DNA from: CAYNLY01 sp964398225 | GTDB taxonomy: Bacteria > Pseudomonadota > Zetaproteobacteria > Mariprofundales > Mariprofundaceae | Length of the DNA: 25,146 nucleotides | NCBI GenBank assembly: GCA_964398225.1 | Contig: CAYNLY010000019.1 | Coordinates: 1 to 25,146, forward strand | Reading direction: 5' to 3' | Notes under the pieces: model-generated | The model's input: the letters and a program-made list of their open reading frames with translations, nothing else | Database searches by the model: none | What the model was told of the DNA's origin: nothing | Translations under genes and position numbers: made by a program | Part shown: in pieces, positions 8,911 to 17,399 of the stretch | How the letters are laid out: the number at the start of each line of letters is the position of its first letter | Numbering within the stretch: the stretch's first letter is position 1

Positions 8911-10028
8911 ACAGGAGATGCGTTCCAGGATGGATGGCGCCGGCGCTTGCCGCCGTGATGGCGCTTGCCGGTTGCGGAGGCTCGGGCGGCTCGGCCGAAG
9001 GTGCGGGGAAAGAGGCGCCGGCCGTCAAGGTGCGGCTTGTTGAGGCCGTGGCCCGGGATGTGCCCGTGCGCACCGAGGTGACCGGCCAGGTCGTGGCGCC
9101 CCGCCATGCACGGATCGCGGCGGAGCTGGCCGCCCGCGTCGTCCGCGTGCGCGTGGACGTTGGCGACGTGGTGAAAAAGGGCGAGGTGCTCGTGCTGCTT
9201 GACGACACCGACGCCCGCGCGCGGCTTGCCGCGGCCGAATCGGATGCAGCAAGGCTCGAAGCGGAGCTCGCAAGCCAGCAGCGCCTGGTCGCTCGCTATC
9301 GCGAGCTTCAGTCGAAGAAGTTCGTCACACCCACGTTGATGGACCAGGCCGAGTCCCGGGCCAAGGCTTTGGAAAAGGCGCTGGAAGCGGCCCGCGCGAA
9401 CGCGCGGCTTGCCCGCCAGATGCTGGCGCGCACCCGCGTGCGCGCGCCGTTTGCGGGCCGGGTGCAGGCGCGCTTCGTGGCCGAAGGCGATTTCATCGGC
9501 GTGGGCAAGCCGCTCGTGAGCCTTGTGGCCTCAGGCAGGCGCCAGGTGCTGCTGCCGTTTCCGGAGACGATGCGGGGCCGCATCCGGCCCGGGCAGCCCG
9601 TCCGGCTGGCGCTTTCCGGAGCGTCGAACGGATCCCCGGGCTGGGTTGAGGCCAGAATCGACGAGGTGCAGCCGGCCGTGGACGCGGCCTCGGCCGCCTT
9701 CCGCGCGCGCGTGAATCTTCCGCCGGAGCTTGACTGGCCTGCGGGCGCCTCCGTGCGCGCGCAGGTGGAGCTTGCCCGGCATCAGAATGCGGTGGTCGTG
9801 CCGACCGAGGCCGTCGTGCTGCGGCCCAGGGGACCGGTGGTCTACCGGATCGAAAACGGTATCGCCCGTGAGGTCGCGGTGCGCACGGGCGCCCATCTGG
9901 ACGGAATGATCGAAATCCTGTCCGGAATCAAGGCGGGCGACCGCGTGGCCGGCGCGGGAGCGGCCTATCTCAGCAACGGGGCCCGCGTTGAAATCGTCGA
10001 AGCGCAGACGGCGGAGGCCAGGGGATGA
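8907..10028 (+). CDS. RND efflux periplasmic adaptor lipoprotein (HlyD/AcrA-type membrane fusion protein)
   Basis: A 373-aa adaptor linking the inner-membrane RND pump to the outer-membrane channel. The N-terminal segment APALAAVMALAGCG has a lipobox LAGC, predicting lipoprotein processing and anchoring to the inner membrane. Then come the half lipoyl domain (VRVDVGDVVKKGEVLVLLDD), an alpha-helical hairpin (about residues 110-180, Ala/Arg/Glu/Leu rich), the second half lipoyl domain (RVRAPFAGRVQARFVAEGDFIGVGKPLVSL), a beta-barrel domain and a membrane-proximal domain (VVPTEAVVLRPRGPVVYRIENG). An RBS GGAGGTGAAGG precedes the start. ATGA overlaps with tetR and with the pump gene give tight coupling. 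Substrates are unknown. Confidence 0.93.
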   Translation: MNRRCVPGWMAPALAAVMALAGCGGSGGSAEGAGKEAPAVKVRLVEAVARDVPVRTEVTGQVVAPRHARIAAELAARVVRVRVDVGDVVKKGEVLVLLDDTDARARLAAAESDAARLEAELASQQRLVARYRELQSKKFVTPTLMDQAESRAKALEKALEAARANARLARQMLARTRVRAPFAGRVQARFVAEGDFIGVGKPLVSLVASGRRQVLLPFPETMRGRIRPGQPVRLALSGASNGSPGWVEARIDEVQPAVDAASAAFRARVNLPPELDWPAGASVRAQVELARHQNAVVVPTEAVVLRPRGPVVYRIENGIAREVAVRTGAHLDGMIEILSGIKAGDRVAGAGAAYLSNGARVEIVEAQTAEARG

Positions 10029-13000
10029 ATCTGCCCGAGCTTTCGATCCACCGGCATGTGCTCGCCTGGATGCTGTCCGGCGTGCTGGTTCTGTTCGGCG
10101 TGATCAGCGTGCTCCGCATCGGCGTGGACCGCTTCCCGAGCGTTGATTTTCCGATGGTGTCGGTCACGACCGTCCAGATCGGTGCCGATCCCGAAGTCGT
10201 GGACGCCTCGATGACCTCGATCATCGAGGAAAAGGTCAACAGCGTGCCGGGCATCGAGCATGTGATTTCCTATTCCTCGCCCGGTGTGTCCGTTGTGACG
10301 CTCCAGTTCGAGCTTTCAAAGGATGTGGACGTGGCCTTCAACGAGGTCCAGGCCAAGATCAATCAGGTGCTCCGGGATCTGCCCACGGGCATCGATCCGC
10401 CGGTCGTGGCCAAGCTCGAGGTGGGCGCCTCGCCGATCATGTGGCTGGCGCTCACCGGCGACCGGACGCTCGGTCAGCTCAACCAGTATGCGCGCAACGT
10501 GATCAAGAAGCGGCTCGAGAACATTCATGGCGTCGGCGAGGTCGTGATCGGCGGCGAGCGCGAGCGTACGATCCGCGTCTGGCTCGATCTGGCGCGGATG
10601 GAGGCGCTCGGGATCGGCATCAATCAGGTCGTCGCGGCCTTCCGGCGGGGGCACATCCAGTTTCCGGGCGGCTTTCTGACCGGATCCCGGCGCGAATACA
10701 TGCTCAAGCTCGATCTTGAGGCGCACGATCTGGATTCGTTTGCCCGCCTGGCCGTGGCTTCGCGCGACGGCGCGGTGGTGCATCTGTCGGACATCGCCCG
10801 GATCGAGGACGGCCTGGCCGATTTCCGACAGCTTGCGCGCTTCAACGGGAAGCCCGCCGTCGGCATCGGCATCGTCAAGGTGACGGGCGCGAACGTCGTG
10901 GCCATCGTCGAGGACGTGAAGCGGCGGCTCAACGAGGAGATCCTGCCGCAGCTGCCGCCCGGCATGCATCTGGAAGTCGCGAGCAACGACGCGGACATCA
11001 TCCAGGGCATCGTCGACGGGCTCAAGGAGCACCTGATCGAGTCGCTGATTCTGGCCACGCTGATCGTGCTCGTCTTCCTGCGCAATCTGCGCGCGACGCT
11101 GATCGTTTCGACCGCGATTCCCGTCTCGATGCTGGCCGCGATCGCGGTCGCCTATCTGTTCGGATTCACGCTGAACATGCTGACGCTGCTTGCCCTCTTG
11201 CTCCTGATCGGCGTCGTAGTGGACGATGCGATCGTCGTGCTGGAGAACATCTACCGGCACCGGGAGCAGGGGCTTGCGCCCGATGCCCGGACCGCGGCGA
11301 TCAACGGCAGCCGGCAAGTGACCTTCGCGGTCATCGCGGCGAGCCTCACGCTGGTCTCGATCTTCGCGCCCGTGATCTTCATGGAGGGCATGGTCGCCCG
11401 TTTCTTCAACGCTTTTGCGGTTACGGTCACGTTCGGGGTTCTGGCCTCGCTGCTGGTTGCGCTGACGCTCGTGCCGATGCTGGCCTCGCGCTACATGCGC
11501 GTGGAGCAGCAGCACGGCCGGCTGTATGCCCGGTTCGGCGCGATGTTCGCCGTACTGGACCGGACCTACCGGCGTTCGCTCGACTGGGTGCTGGCGCATC
11601 GCTGGACGGTGCTCGGCGGCGCCATTGCGGTCTTTCTCGCCAGCACCGCGCTGTTCGGCGTGATCGGCAAGGGCTTCGTGCCCAAGGAGGACGAGGGCCG
11701 GTTCATGATCCTGTTCAAGATGCCGCTCGGTACCTCGATCGAGCTTGCCGACGAGCGGCTCCGGGCGATCGAGGCGGTGCTTGCCAAGGACCGCGACGTG
11801 GCCAGCTATTTCAGCGCGATCGGTCTTGGCGCGATGGGTCAGGTCAATCAGGGCATGGTCTTCGTGCAGCTTACGCCGAAGCGGGAGCGCTTGCGCCGGC
11901 AGTGGGACATCATCCCGGCCGTGCAGAAAAGACTGGATGAGATTCCGGGGCTGCGCGCGTTTGCCGTGAAGGTGCCGATCGTCGGCGGGCAGCGCGGCGA
12001 GCCGCTCCAGTTTTCCCTGACCGGACCCAACCTCGACCGGGTGGCCGAACTTTCGCAGGCGATGAAGGCGCGGCTTGCGCGGATTCCCGGCATCGGGCAT
12101 GTGGATCTCGATCTGCAGCTCGATCTTCCTCAGCTCGGGCTTGTCGTGGATCGCGACCGCGCCGCTCAGCTGGGGCTTTCGCCGCTCGATGTGGCCCAGG
12201 CCGCGAGCGTGCTGGCCAACGGCCTGGATGTGGCCAAGTACAACGATCTTCCCGGAGACGGCCGGCGCTATGACATCCGCGTCAAGGCAGCACCAGGGTG
12301 GCTTGCGCACCCCGAGGATCTGTCCCGGATCCAGCTGGTGACGGCCGACGGCCGGCGCGTGCGGCTGGATGCCATCGCGCACTGGCGGGAGCGGCTGGGG
12401 CCCGCCGTGATCCCGAAGATGGACCTGCGCTATGCGGGCATGTTCTTCTCGGCGCCGTCGATCCCGCTGGGCGCGGCGATCGAGGAGGTGAACGCAATCG
12501 CGGACGAGCTGCTGCCGCCCGGCTACCGGATCGTCTACACGGGCCAGGCCTCCGAGTTCAAGAAGACTGCCGCGAACATGATGTTTGCCTTCGTCGTCGC
12601 GATGCTGCTCGTGTTCATGGTCCAGGCCAGCCAGTTCAACTCGTTTGCCCAGCCCTGGGTGCTGATTCTCGCCCAGCCGATGGCCGTGGCCGGCGCGATC
12701 GCGCTGCTCGTCGTCACGGGACAGACGCTGAACATCTTTTCGATGATCGGGCTCGTGCTGCTGGTGGGATTGGTTGCGAAGAACTCGATCCTGCTGGTGG
12801 ACCTGACCAATCAGTACCGCGCCGAAGGCATGGGCATCGACGAGGCGCTGAAGGCCGCCTGTCCGACCCGGATGCGGCCGGTGCTGATGACCTCGCTGAC
12901 GGTGATCTTCGCGATGCTGCCGACCGCGCTGGGGCTCGGTTCCGGAAGCGAGATGACCGTGCCGCTGGCGATCGCGGTGATCGGCGGCATGGTTTCTTCG

Positions 13001-13090
13001 ACCCTGCTGACGCTGGCGGTGGTGCCCGCCGCCTATTCGCTGCTCGAACATGCCCTGGCCCGGTGGCAGGGACGAGGAGGTGAGGCATGA
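10025..13090 (+). CDS. RND-family multidrug-type efflux pump, inner-membrane subunit (AcrB/MexF-like, HAE1)
   Basis: A proton-driven inner-membrane transporter of 1021 aa, the usual size. It has the 12-TM layout with two large periplasmic loops after TM1 and TM7. TM4 has the proton-relay pair D400-D401 in GVVVDDAIVVLENIYRHREQG, and TM10 has the Lys of GLVAKNSILLVDL (about K919), equivalent to AcrB D407/D408 and K940. The pore domain starts DRFPSVDFPMVSVTT. The hydrophobe rather than heavy-metal branch is suggested by these motifs, because heavy-metal pumps carry a different TM4 signature. Overlaps: ATGA with the adaptor upstream and with the TolC gene downstream. Probable substrates are hydrophobic or amphiphilic compounds; I cannot say which. 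Confidence 0.95.
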   Translation: MNLPELSIHRHVLAWMLSGVLVLFGVISVLRIGVDRFPSVDFPMVSVTTVQIGADPEVVDASMTSIIEEKVNSVPGIEHVISYSSPGVSVVTLQFELSKDVDVAFNEVQAKINQVLRDLPTGIDPPVVAKLEVGASPIMWLALTGDRTLGQLNQYARNVIKKRLENIHGVGEVVIGGERERTIRVWLDLARMEALGIGINQVVAAFRRGHIQFPGGFLTGSRREYMLKLDLEAHDLDSFARLAVASRDGAVVHLSDIARIEDGLADFRQLARFNGKPAVGIGIVKVTGANVVAIVEDVKRRLNEEILPQLPPGMHLEVASNDADIIQGIVDGLKEHLIESLILATLIVLVFLRNLRATLIVSTAIPVSMLAAIAVAYLFGFTLNMLTLLALLLLIGVVVDDAIVVLENIYRHREQGLAPDARTAAINGSRQVTFAVIAASLTLVSIFAPVIFMEGMVARFFNAFAVTVTFGVLASLLVALTLVPMLASRYMRVEQQHGRLYARFGAMFAVLDRTYRRSLDWVLAHRWTVLGGAIAVFLASTALFGVIGKGFVPKEDEGRFMILFKMPLGTSIELADERLRAIEAVLAKDRDVASYFSAIGLGAMGQVNQGMVFVQLTPKRERLRRQWDIIPAVQKRLDEIPGLRAFAVKVPIVGGQRGEPLQFSLTGPNLDRVAELSQAMKARLARIPGIGHVDLDLQLDLPQLGLVVDRDRAAQLGLSPLDVAQAASVLANGLDVAKYNDLPGDGRRYDIRVKAAPGWLAHPEDLSRIQLVTADGRRVRLDAIAHWRERLGPAVIPKMDLRYAGMFFSAPSIPLGAAIEEVNAIADELLPPGYRIVYTGQASEFKKTAANMMFAFVVAMLLVFMVQASQFNSFAQPWVLILAQPMAVAGAIALLVVTGQTLNIFSMIGLVLLVGLVAKNSILLVDLTNQYRAEGMGIDEALKAACPTRMRPVLMTSLTVIFAMLPTALGLGSGSEMTVPLAIAVIGGMVSSTLLTLAVVPAAYSLLEHALARWQGRGGEA

Positions 13091-14451
13091 GCTACAGGAT
13101 GTTCGGCATCGCGCTTGGACTGGCCCTGCTCGTTGCGGGCCATTCCTGCCCGGTCTGGGCGCTGACTCTGGATCAGGCGGTCGGTCGGGCGCTCGAGCAT
13201 GCGCCGGCCATTCGCGCCGCCCGTGCCGAGCGCGAGGCCGGAGCCGAGGACGTCGCCCGCGCGCGCGCCTTCCTGCTGCCCTACATTCGCGCCACCGGCG
13301 ATCTGGTCCGGCTCCGGCAGGACTACCGCTGGGATGCGGGCCTGGCCTTTCCGCTGCCGGGGAGGGTGGATCTCACCGAGCGCAAGCTGTCGGTGGAGCT
13401 CGTTCAGCCGCTGTTCCGCTGGGACCGCTGGGCGGGGTTGATGCAGGGAAGGCTGGCCGACCAGGCCGCAGGTGTGGGCCTTGAGCTCGCCCGGCAGGGC
13501 CTGATCCTCGAGGTCGCGGGCCGGCTTGGGGAATGGCATGCGGCCTCCGCGCAGCTTCAGGCAGCGCGCGCAAGGCTTGCGGCGATTCAGAAACTTGCGG
13601 CGATGAGCAGGGCGCGGATGGATGCAGGGCTAGCCACGATCACCGAGGTGCTCGAGGCCGAAAGCCGCCAGAGGATGGCCGAGGCCGAGGTGCTCGATGC
13701 CGAGCGCCAGGCGAGCCTCGCCCGCGAGCGGCTGGCAAGCCTGATGGGCGCGGACCCCGAATCGCTCGATGAAAACGTCGAGCTGCCCGACTGGCTGCTC
13801 GTCCCGATTGATCCCGACGATCCCGCACACTGGGAAACCCGGGCCGAGCAACAGGCGCCCGCCGTCCGGCTGGCCCGGCTGAAGGCCGAGATGGCCGAGG
13901 AAGCGGTGGAGCAGTCGCGTGGGCAGGCGCTGCCCGCGCTCGATCTGGTGGCGGGGTACACCCGGGATACGACGACGAACGGGCTGTTCGGCGCGGGCAG
14001 CACCCGCACCGACCGGATGGTGGGGCTGCGGCTGGAGGTGCCGGTGTTCGCCGGCGGCGGCACCTGGGCGCAGCTTCGCAAGGCGAAAAAGCAGAAGCTT
14101 GCGGCAGGGTTCAGGGTCGAGGACGCCGAGCGCTCCGCGCGTCTGGCCGCGCGCGAAGCAGTCCTGCAGTGGCGCACGGCGGCGCGAAGGCTTTCGGCTC
14201 TGAGGGCAGCCGTGGCCGCGGCCGACAAGGCGCGCGAGGCGGCGCATACGAGCTACGAGGCGGGGCTTGCCGGCATCGTCGAGGTTCTCGACGCCGAAAG
14301 CAGGCTGGCCGAGGCGAAGGGCGGTCTTGCTGCGGCGGAAAGCGCATTGATGCTGGCCCGCCTTCAGCTTGAGGCCGCCGTCGGCGAGCTGGACGCATTC
14401 GTCGGGCCGCTTGCCCAGGCGTCCGGTTCCTCCCAGACTGAACGGCAATGA
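13087..14451 (+). CDS. TolC-family outer-membrane efflux channel
   Basis: A 454-aa protein with a cleavable signal peptide (hydrophobic FGIALGLALLVAGHS, probable cleavage after VWA near residue 25). Two outer-membrane-efflux repeats follow: the first begins LTLDQAVGRALEHAPAIRAARAE, and a second similar helical repeat follows from about residue 245. Long Ala/Glu/Arg-rich helices form the periplasmic tunnel. The repeated motif GLATITEVLEAESR / GLAGIVEVLDAESRLAEAK is characteristic. There is no lipobox, so it is TolC-like rather than OprM-like. Its RBS is GGAGGTGAGG, and it overlaps both neighbours by ATGA. It is the only outer-membrane channel in the operon and so probably serves both the RND pump and the ABC exporter downstream. 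Confidence 0.93.
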   Translation: MSYRMFGIALGLALLVAGHSCPVWALTLDQAVGRALEHAPAIRAARAEREAGAEDVARARAFLLPYIRATGDLVRLRQDYRWDAGLAFPLPGRVDLTERKLSVELVQPLFRWDRWAGLMQGRLADQAAGVGLELARQGLILEVAGRLGEWHAASAQLQAARARLAAIQKLAAMSRARMDAGLATITEVLEAESRQRMAEAEVLDAERQASLARERLASLMGADPESLDENVELPDWLLVPIDPDDPAHWETRAEQQAPAVRLARLKAEMAEEAVEQSRGQALPALDLVAGYTRDTTTNGLFGAGSTRTDRMVGLRLEVPVFAGGGTWAQLRKAKKQKLAAGFRVEDAERSARLAAREAVLQWRTAARRLSALRAAVAAADKAREAAHTSYEAGLAGIVEVLDAESRLAEAKGGLAAAESALMLARLQLEAAVGELDAFVGPLAQASGSSQTERQ

Positions 14452-15287
14452 GGGGAAGGCTTGCGCTTGCGTTGCTGGTGGCGGCGGTGGCCGCTGGTGG
14501 ATGCGGGGAGGAACGCGCACGTTTCTGGCACGGGGTCATCGAGCAGGATGCGGTGCTCGTGGCATCCTCCGTCGGCGGAAGGCTTGCCGAGCGCGTGCCG
14601 CGCGGCCGCCATGTGAATGCGGGCGAGGTTCTGTTCCGGCTCGACGGCAACCCGGAGGCGCTCGAGCGCAAGGAGCTTCAGGCTGAGATCGAGCGCCTGG
14701 ATGCCCGGCTTGAGCAGGCGGCGCTGGATGAGGCGCATGCCGGGCGCGAACTGGAGCGTCTCCGCCGCCTGGCCCGTTCCGATCGCTTCGTTCCGGAGGA
14801 AAAGCTGGATGCCGCAAAACTTGCGGTGTCCCGCGCGAAGGCGGCCCGGCGCGCGCTCGCGCTGGAACGGAAGGCCGCGCAAGCGAGGCTAGCCCGGCTT
14901 GACTGGGCGCTTTCCGAGAAGGTTCAGCGGGCGCCCGAAGCCGGCATCGTCGACGAAACCTTCGCCGAGCCCGGGGAATGGGTGGCGCCGAACCGTCCGG
15001 TTGTGCGCCTGTTGCCCCACGGCAGGAGGTATCTGCGTTTCTATCTGCCGGAGCGGGAGCGCGCGGGCATCCGGCTGGGAAGCCGCCTGCGCTGCCGCGC
15101 GGATGGCGTAGCTGACGCGTTCGGCGCCCGAGTGCGCTGGATCGCCAAGGAGCCCGAGTTCACGCCGCCGATGATCTTCAGCGAGGATGTGCGCGCGGCG
15201 ATGGTGTACCGGGCGGAAGCCACGCTTGAGGAGGGCGCGCCCGAGCTGCCGCCCGGACAGCCGGTGGATGTCGAGGCCGTCCGCTAG
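14448..15287 (+). CDS. HlyD/YbhG-type periplasmic adaptor for an ABC exporter
   Basis: A 279-aa second membrane-fusion protein, distinct from the RND adaptor. The N-terminus LALALLVAAVAAGGC resembles a lipoprotein signal, though the -3 position is Ala and so the lipobox is weak; it could also be a membrane anchor. A lipoyl half-motif (VLVASSVGGRLAERVPRGRHVNAGEVLFRLDG) is followed by a long coiled coil (about 70-150) and the second half motif (VQRAPEAGIVDETFAEPGEWVAPNRPVVRLL). The architecture and the ATPase-permease order that follows match the YbhG-YbhF-YbhS/R (EmrA-like) type. It starts within the tolC stop (ATGA), and its end overlaps the ATPase gene by 20 nt. Confidence 0.88.
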   Translation: MRGRLALALLVAAVAAGGCGEERARFWHGVIEQDAVLVASSVGGRLAERVPRGRHVNAGEVLFRLDGNPEALERKELQAEIERLDARLEQAALDEAHAGRELERLRRLARSDRFVPEEKLDAAKLAVSRAKAARRALALERKAAQARLARLDWALSEKVQRAPEAGIVDETFAEPGEWVAPNRPVVRLLPHGRRYLRFYLPERERAGIRLGSRLRCRADGVADAFGARVRWIAKEPEFTPPMIFSEDVRAAMVYRAEATLEEGAPELPPGQPVDVEAVR

Positions 15288-16188
15288 TCTTGCGATCGAG
15301 GCGCGCGGGCTCGGCAAGTCCTTTGCGGGCGAGCCCGCGGTTGCGGACCTCGATCTGGAAATCCGGCGCGGCGAAATCTTTGCGTTTCTGGGACCGAACG
15401 GAAGCGGCAAGACGACGACCATGCGCATGCTTACCGGCCTGCTCACGCCCGATGCGGGCGAGGGCCGCTGCCTGGGCCTGGACATCCGCACTCAGGCCGA
15501 CCGCCTGCGCCGGCACATTGGCTATGTGCCCCAGCATTTCAGCCTCTATGAGGACCTCACCGTGCTGGAGAACCTGCGTTTCGTCGCGCAGGTCTACGGC
15601 CTGGGGAACGATGGTCCCGATGCGATCGAGCGGATCTGCCGGCGCTTCGGGCTTTCGCCGTTTGCCCGGAGGCTTGCGGGCACCCTCTCGGGCGGATGGA
15701 AGCAGCGGCTTGCGCTTGCCTGCGCGCTTCTGCCCGAGCCCGAGCTTCTGATTCTCGATGAGCCGACCAGCGGGGTCGATCCGGAGGCGCGGAGCTTCTT
15801 CTGGAAGGTGATGAACGAGGAGGCCGCCCGCGGCGCCACCGCGATGATCAGCACGCACTATCTCGACGAGGCCGAGCAGTACTGCGACCGGCTGGGCTAC
15901 ATCCTGAACGGGCGGCTGATCGCGCTCGGCACGGCCGATGAGGTGATCGAGGCCTCGGGGCTTGTGGCGATCCGGCTTCCCGGTGCGCCCGTGTCCGTCG
16001 TTTCGGAGGCGGAAGCGGAGCGTGATGTGCTCTATGCCGTGCGCACGGCCGCCGAGGTCATCCTGGCGGGGACGGATGAGGCCGCATTGCGTTCGGCGGC
16101 CGGGAGGCTGGCGCCCGCGATCGAGCCCGAGCCGGTGAAGCCGAGGCTCGAGGAGGTCTTCCTGCATCTGGCCCGGAGGCGGACGTGA
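15268..16188 (+). CDS. ABC exporter ATP-binding protein (YbhF/CcmA-like)
   Basis: A 306-aa nucleotide-binding subunit: Walker A GPNGSGKT (42-49), Q-loop YVPQ (about 87-90), signature LSGGW (140-144), Walker B LLILDEP (160-166) and the H-loop in STHYLDEAEQ. It carries one ATPase domain plus a C-terminal extension of about 85 residues, unlike E. coli YbhF, which has two fused domains. A homodimer is therefore expected. I choose ATG 15268 because the conserved LAIEARGLGKSF strand begins six codons later and no other start lies nearer; the frame is open further upstream to 15187, inside the adaptor gene. It ends in a GTGA overlap with the permease. Function: energises export of an unknown substrate. 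Confidence 0.92.
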   Translation: MSRPSASLAIEARGLGKSFAGEPAVADLDLEIRRGEIFAFLGPNGSGKTTTMRMLTGLLTPDAGEGRCLGLDIRTQADRLRRHIGYVPQHFSLYEDLTVLENLRFVAQVYGLGNDGPDAIERICRRFGLSPFARRLAGTLSGGWKQRLALACALLPEPELLILDEPTSGVDPEARSFFWKVMNEEAARGATAMISTHYLDEAEQYCDRLGYILNGRLIALGTADEVIEASGLVAIRLPGAPVSVVSEAEAERDVLYAVRTAAEVILAGTDEAALRSAAGRLAPAIEPEPVKPRLEEVFLHLARRRT

Positions 16189-17303
16189 ACGGCTGGTCGT
16201 GGATGCGCCTGCGCGCGATGATCGCCAAGGAGTTCATCCAGATGCGGCGCGACCGGCTCACGTTCGCGATGATGCTCGGCATTCCGATCATCCAGCTCAC
16301 GCTGTTCGGCTACGCGATCAACACCGATCCGAAGCATCTGCCGACGATGATCGTCGACCCGACGCCTGGGCCCGAGAGCCGGCGCGTCTGCGAGGCGATG
16401 ACGAACACGGGCTATTTCCGGTTTGTTTCGCCGCCGGTGTCGCCCGCCGAGGCCGACAAGGCGCTCACCTCCGGCAAGGCCCAGTTCGTGGTCCGCTTTC
16501 CCGAGCGCTTCGGGGAGCGGCTCCGGCGCGGGGAGCAAGCGGACATTCTCGTGATCGCCGATGCGACCGATCCGGTCACGGCGGGCAACGCGCTGGCCGC
16601 GCTTTCGGGGCTCGCCGAGCGTCTGGGCGCCGAACTGCCTTCTGGAAGCGCTTCCCGTAAGCCGCTGTCGTTCCTTGTGCACCGGCGCTACAACCCGGAG
16701 GGCATCACCCAGTACAACATCGTCCCCGGGCTGATGGGCGTGATCCTGACGATGACGATGGTGCTCGTCACCGCGGTCGCAATCACGCGCGAGCAGGAGC
16801 GGGGCACGATGGAATACCTGCTGGTCACGCCGGTGCGTCCTCTGGAGGTGATGATCGGCAAGCTCGTGCCCTACATCTTCGTCGGCTACGTGCAGGTCGC
16901 GCTGATTCTGGCGGCGGCGATCTTTCTGTTTCATGTGCCGGTGCGGGGGTCGATCCCGATGGTGCTGGCGCTGATGCTGCCGTTCATCGCGGCAAACCTG
17001 GGGCTCGGGATCACGATTTCGACCCTGGCTGTCAATCAGATGCAGGCGATGCAGATGAGCTTCTTTTTCTTCCTGCCCTCGATCCTGTTGTCCGGCTTCA
17101 TGTTTCCGTTCCGCGGCATGCCGGATTGGGCCCAGGCGCTGGGCGAGGCGCTGCCGCTGACGCACTTTCTGCGCATCGTCCGCGGCATTCTGCTCAAGGA
17201 CGCCGAGCTTTCGATGCTGCTCCTGGATCTGGGCGCGATCGTCGCCTTCTTCGCCGTCGCGATGGGCCTGGCCATCCTCCGCTACCGCCGCACGCTGGAC
17301 TGA
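16185..17303 (+). CDS. ABC-2 type exporter permease (YbhS/YbhR-like)
   Basis: A 372-aa inner-membrane permease with a GTG start in the GTGA overlap and GGAGG upstream. There is one TM helix near the N-terminus (LTFAMMLGIPIIQLTLFGYAI), a periplasmic domain of about 110 residues, and five C-terminal helices (around NIVPGLMGVILTMTMVLVT, YIFVGYVQVALILAAAIFLF, MVLALMLPFIAANLGLGI, SFFFFLPSILLSGFMFPF and IVAFFAVAMGLAIL). This is the ABC2_membrane_3 layout, and the cytosolic coupling motif IAKEFIQMRRDRLTF is typical. Only one permease is present, whereas YbhS and YbhR occur as a pair in E. coli, so a homodimer is implied. It is the last gene of the export operon. Confidence 0.92.
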   Translation: MNGWSWMRLRAMIAKEFIQMRRDRLTFAMMLGIPIIQLTLFGYAINTDPKHLPTMIVDPTPGPESRRVCEAMTNTGYFRFVSPPVSPAEADKALTSGKAQFVVRFPERFGERLRRGEQADILVIADATDPVTAGNALAALSGLAERLGAELPSGSASRKPLSFLVHRRYNPEGITQYNIVPGLMGVILTMTMVLVTAVAITREQERGTMEYLLVTPVRPLEVMIGKLVPYIFVGYVQVALILAAAIFLFHVPVRGSIPMVLALMLPFIAANLGLGITISTLAVNQMQAMQMSFFFFLPSILLSGFMFPFRGMPDWAQALGEALPLTHFLRIVRGILLKDAELSMLLLDLGAIVAFFAVAMGLAILRYRRTLD

Positions 17304-17399
17304 CTGTGTCGGATTGACACACGGTTGTTCCCGCTTGCCTCGGGGGTTGAGGCGAACCTGTGCTACACAGGGAATGAACTCGATTCCAGGAGGTAGTTG

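Noticed and set aside
10316..13051. A 911-aa open frame antisense to the RND pump gene
   Set aside because: It is a shadow of high-GC coding sequence: its composition (His/Arg/Asp rich) is typical of antisense frames, with no RBS or family motif, and the sense strand is clearly an RND pump.
17305..17321. Hairpin TGTGTC-GGATT-GACACA after the ABC permease, containing a perfect TTGACA
   Set aside because: It has no T-tract to act as a terminator. No AT-rich -10 lies 16-18 bp after TTGACA (17337-17342 is GCCTCG), so neither a terminator nor a promoter is supported.
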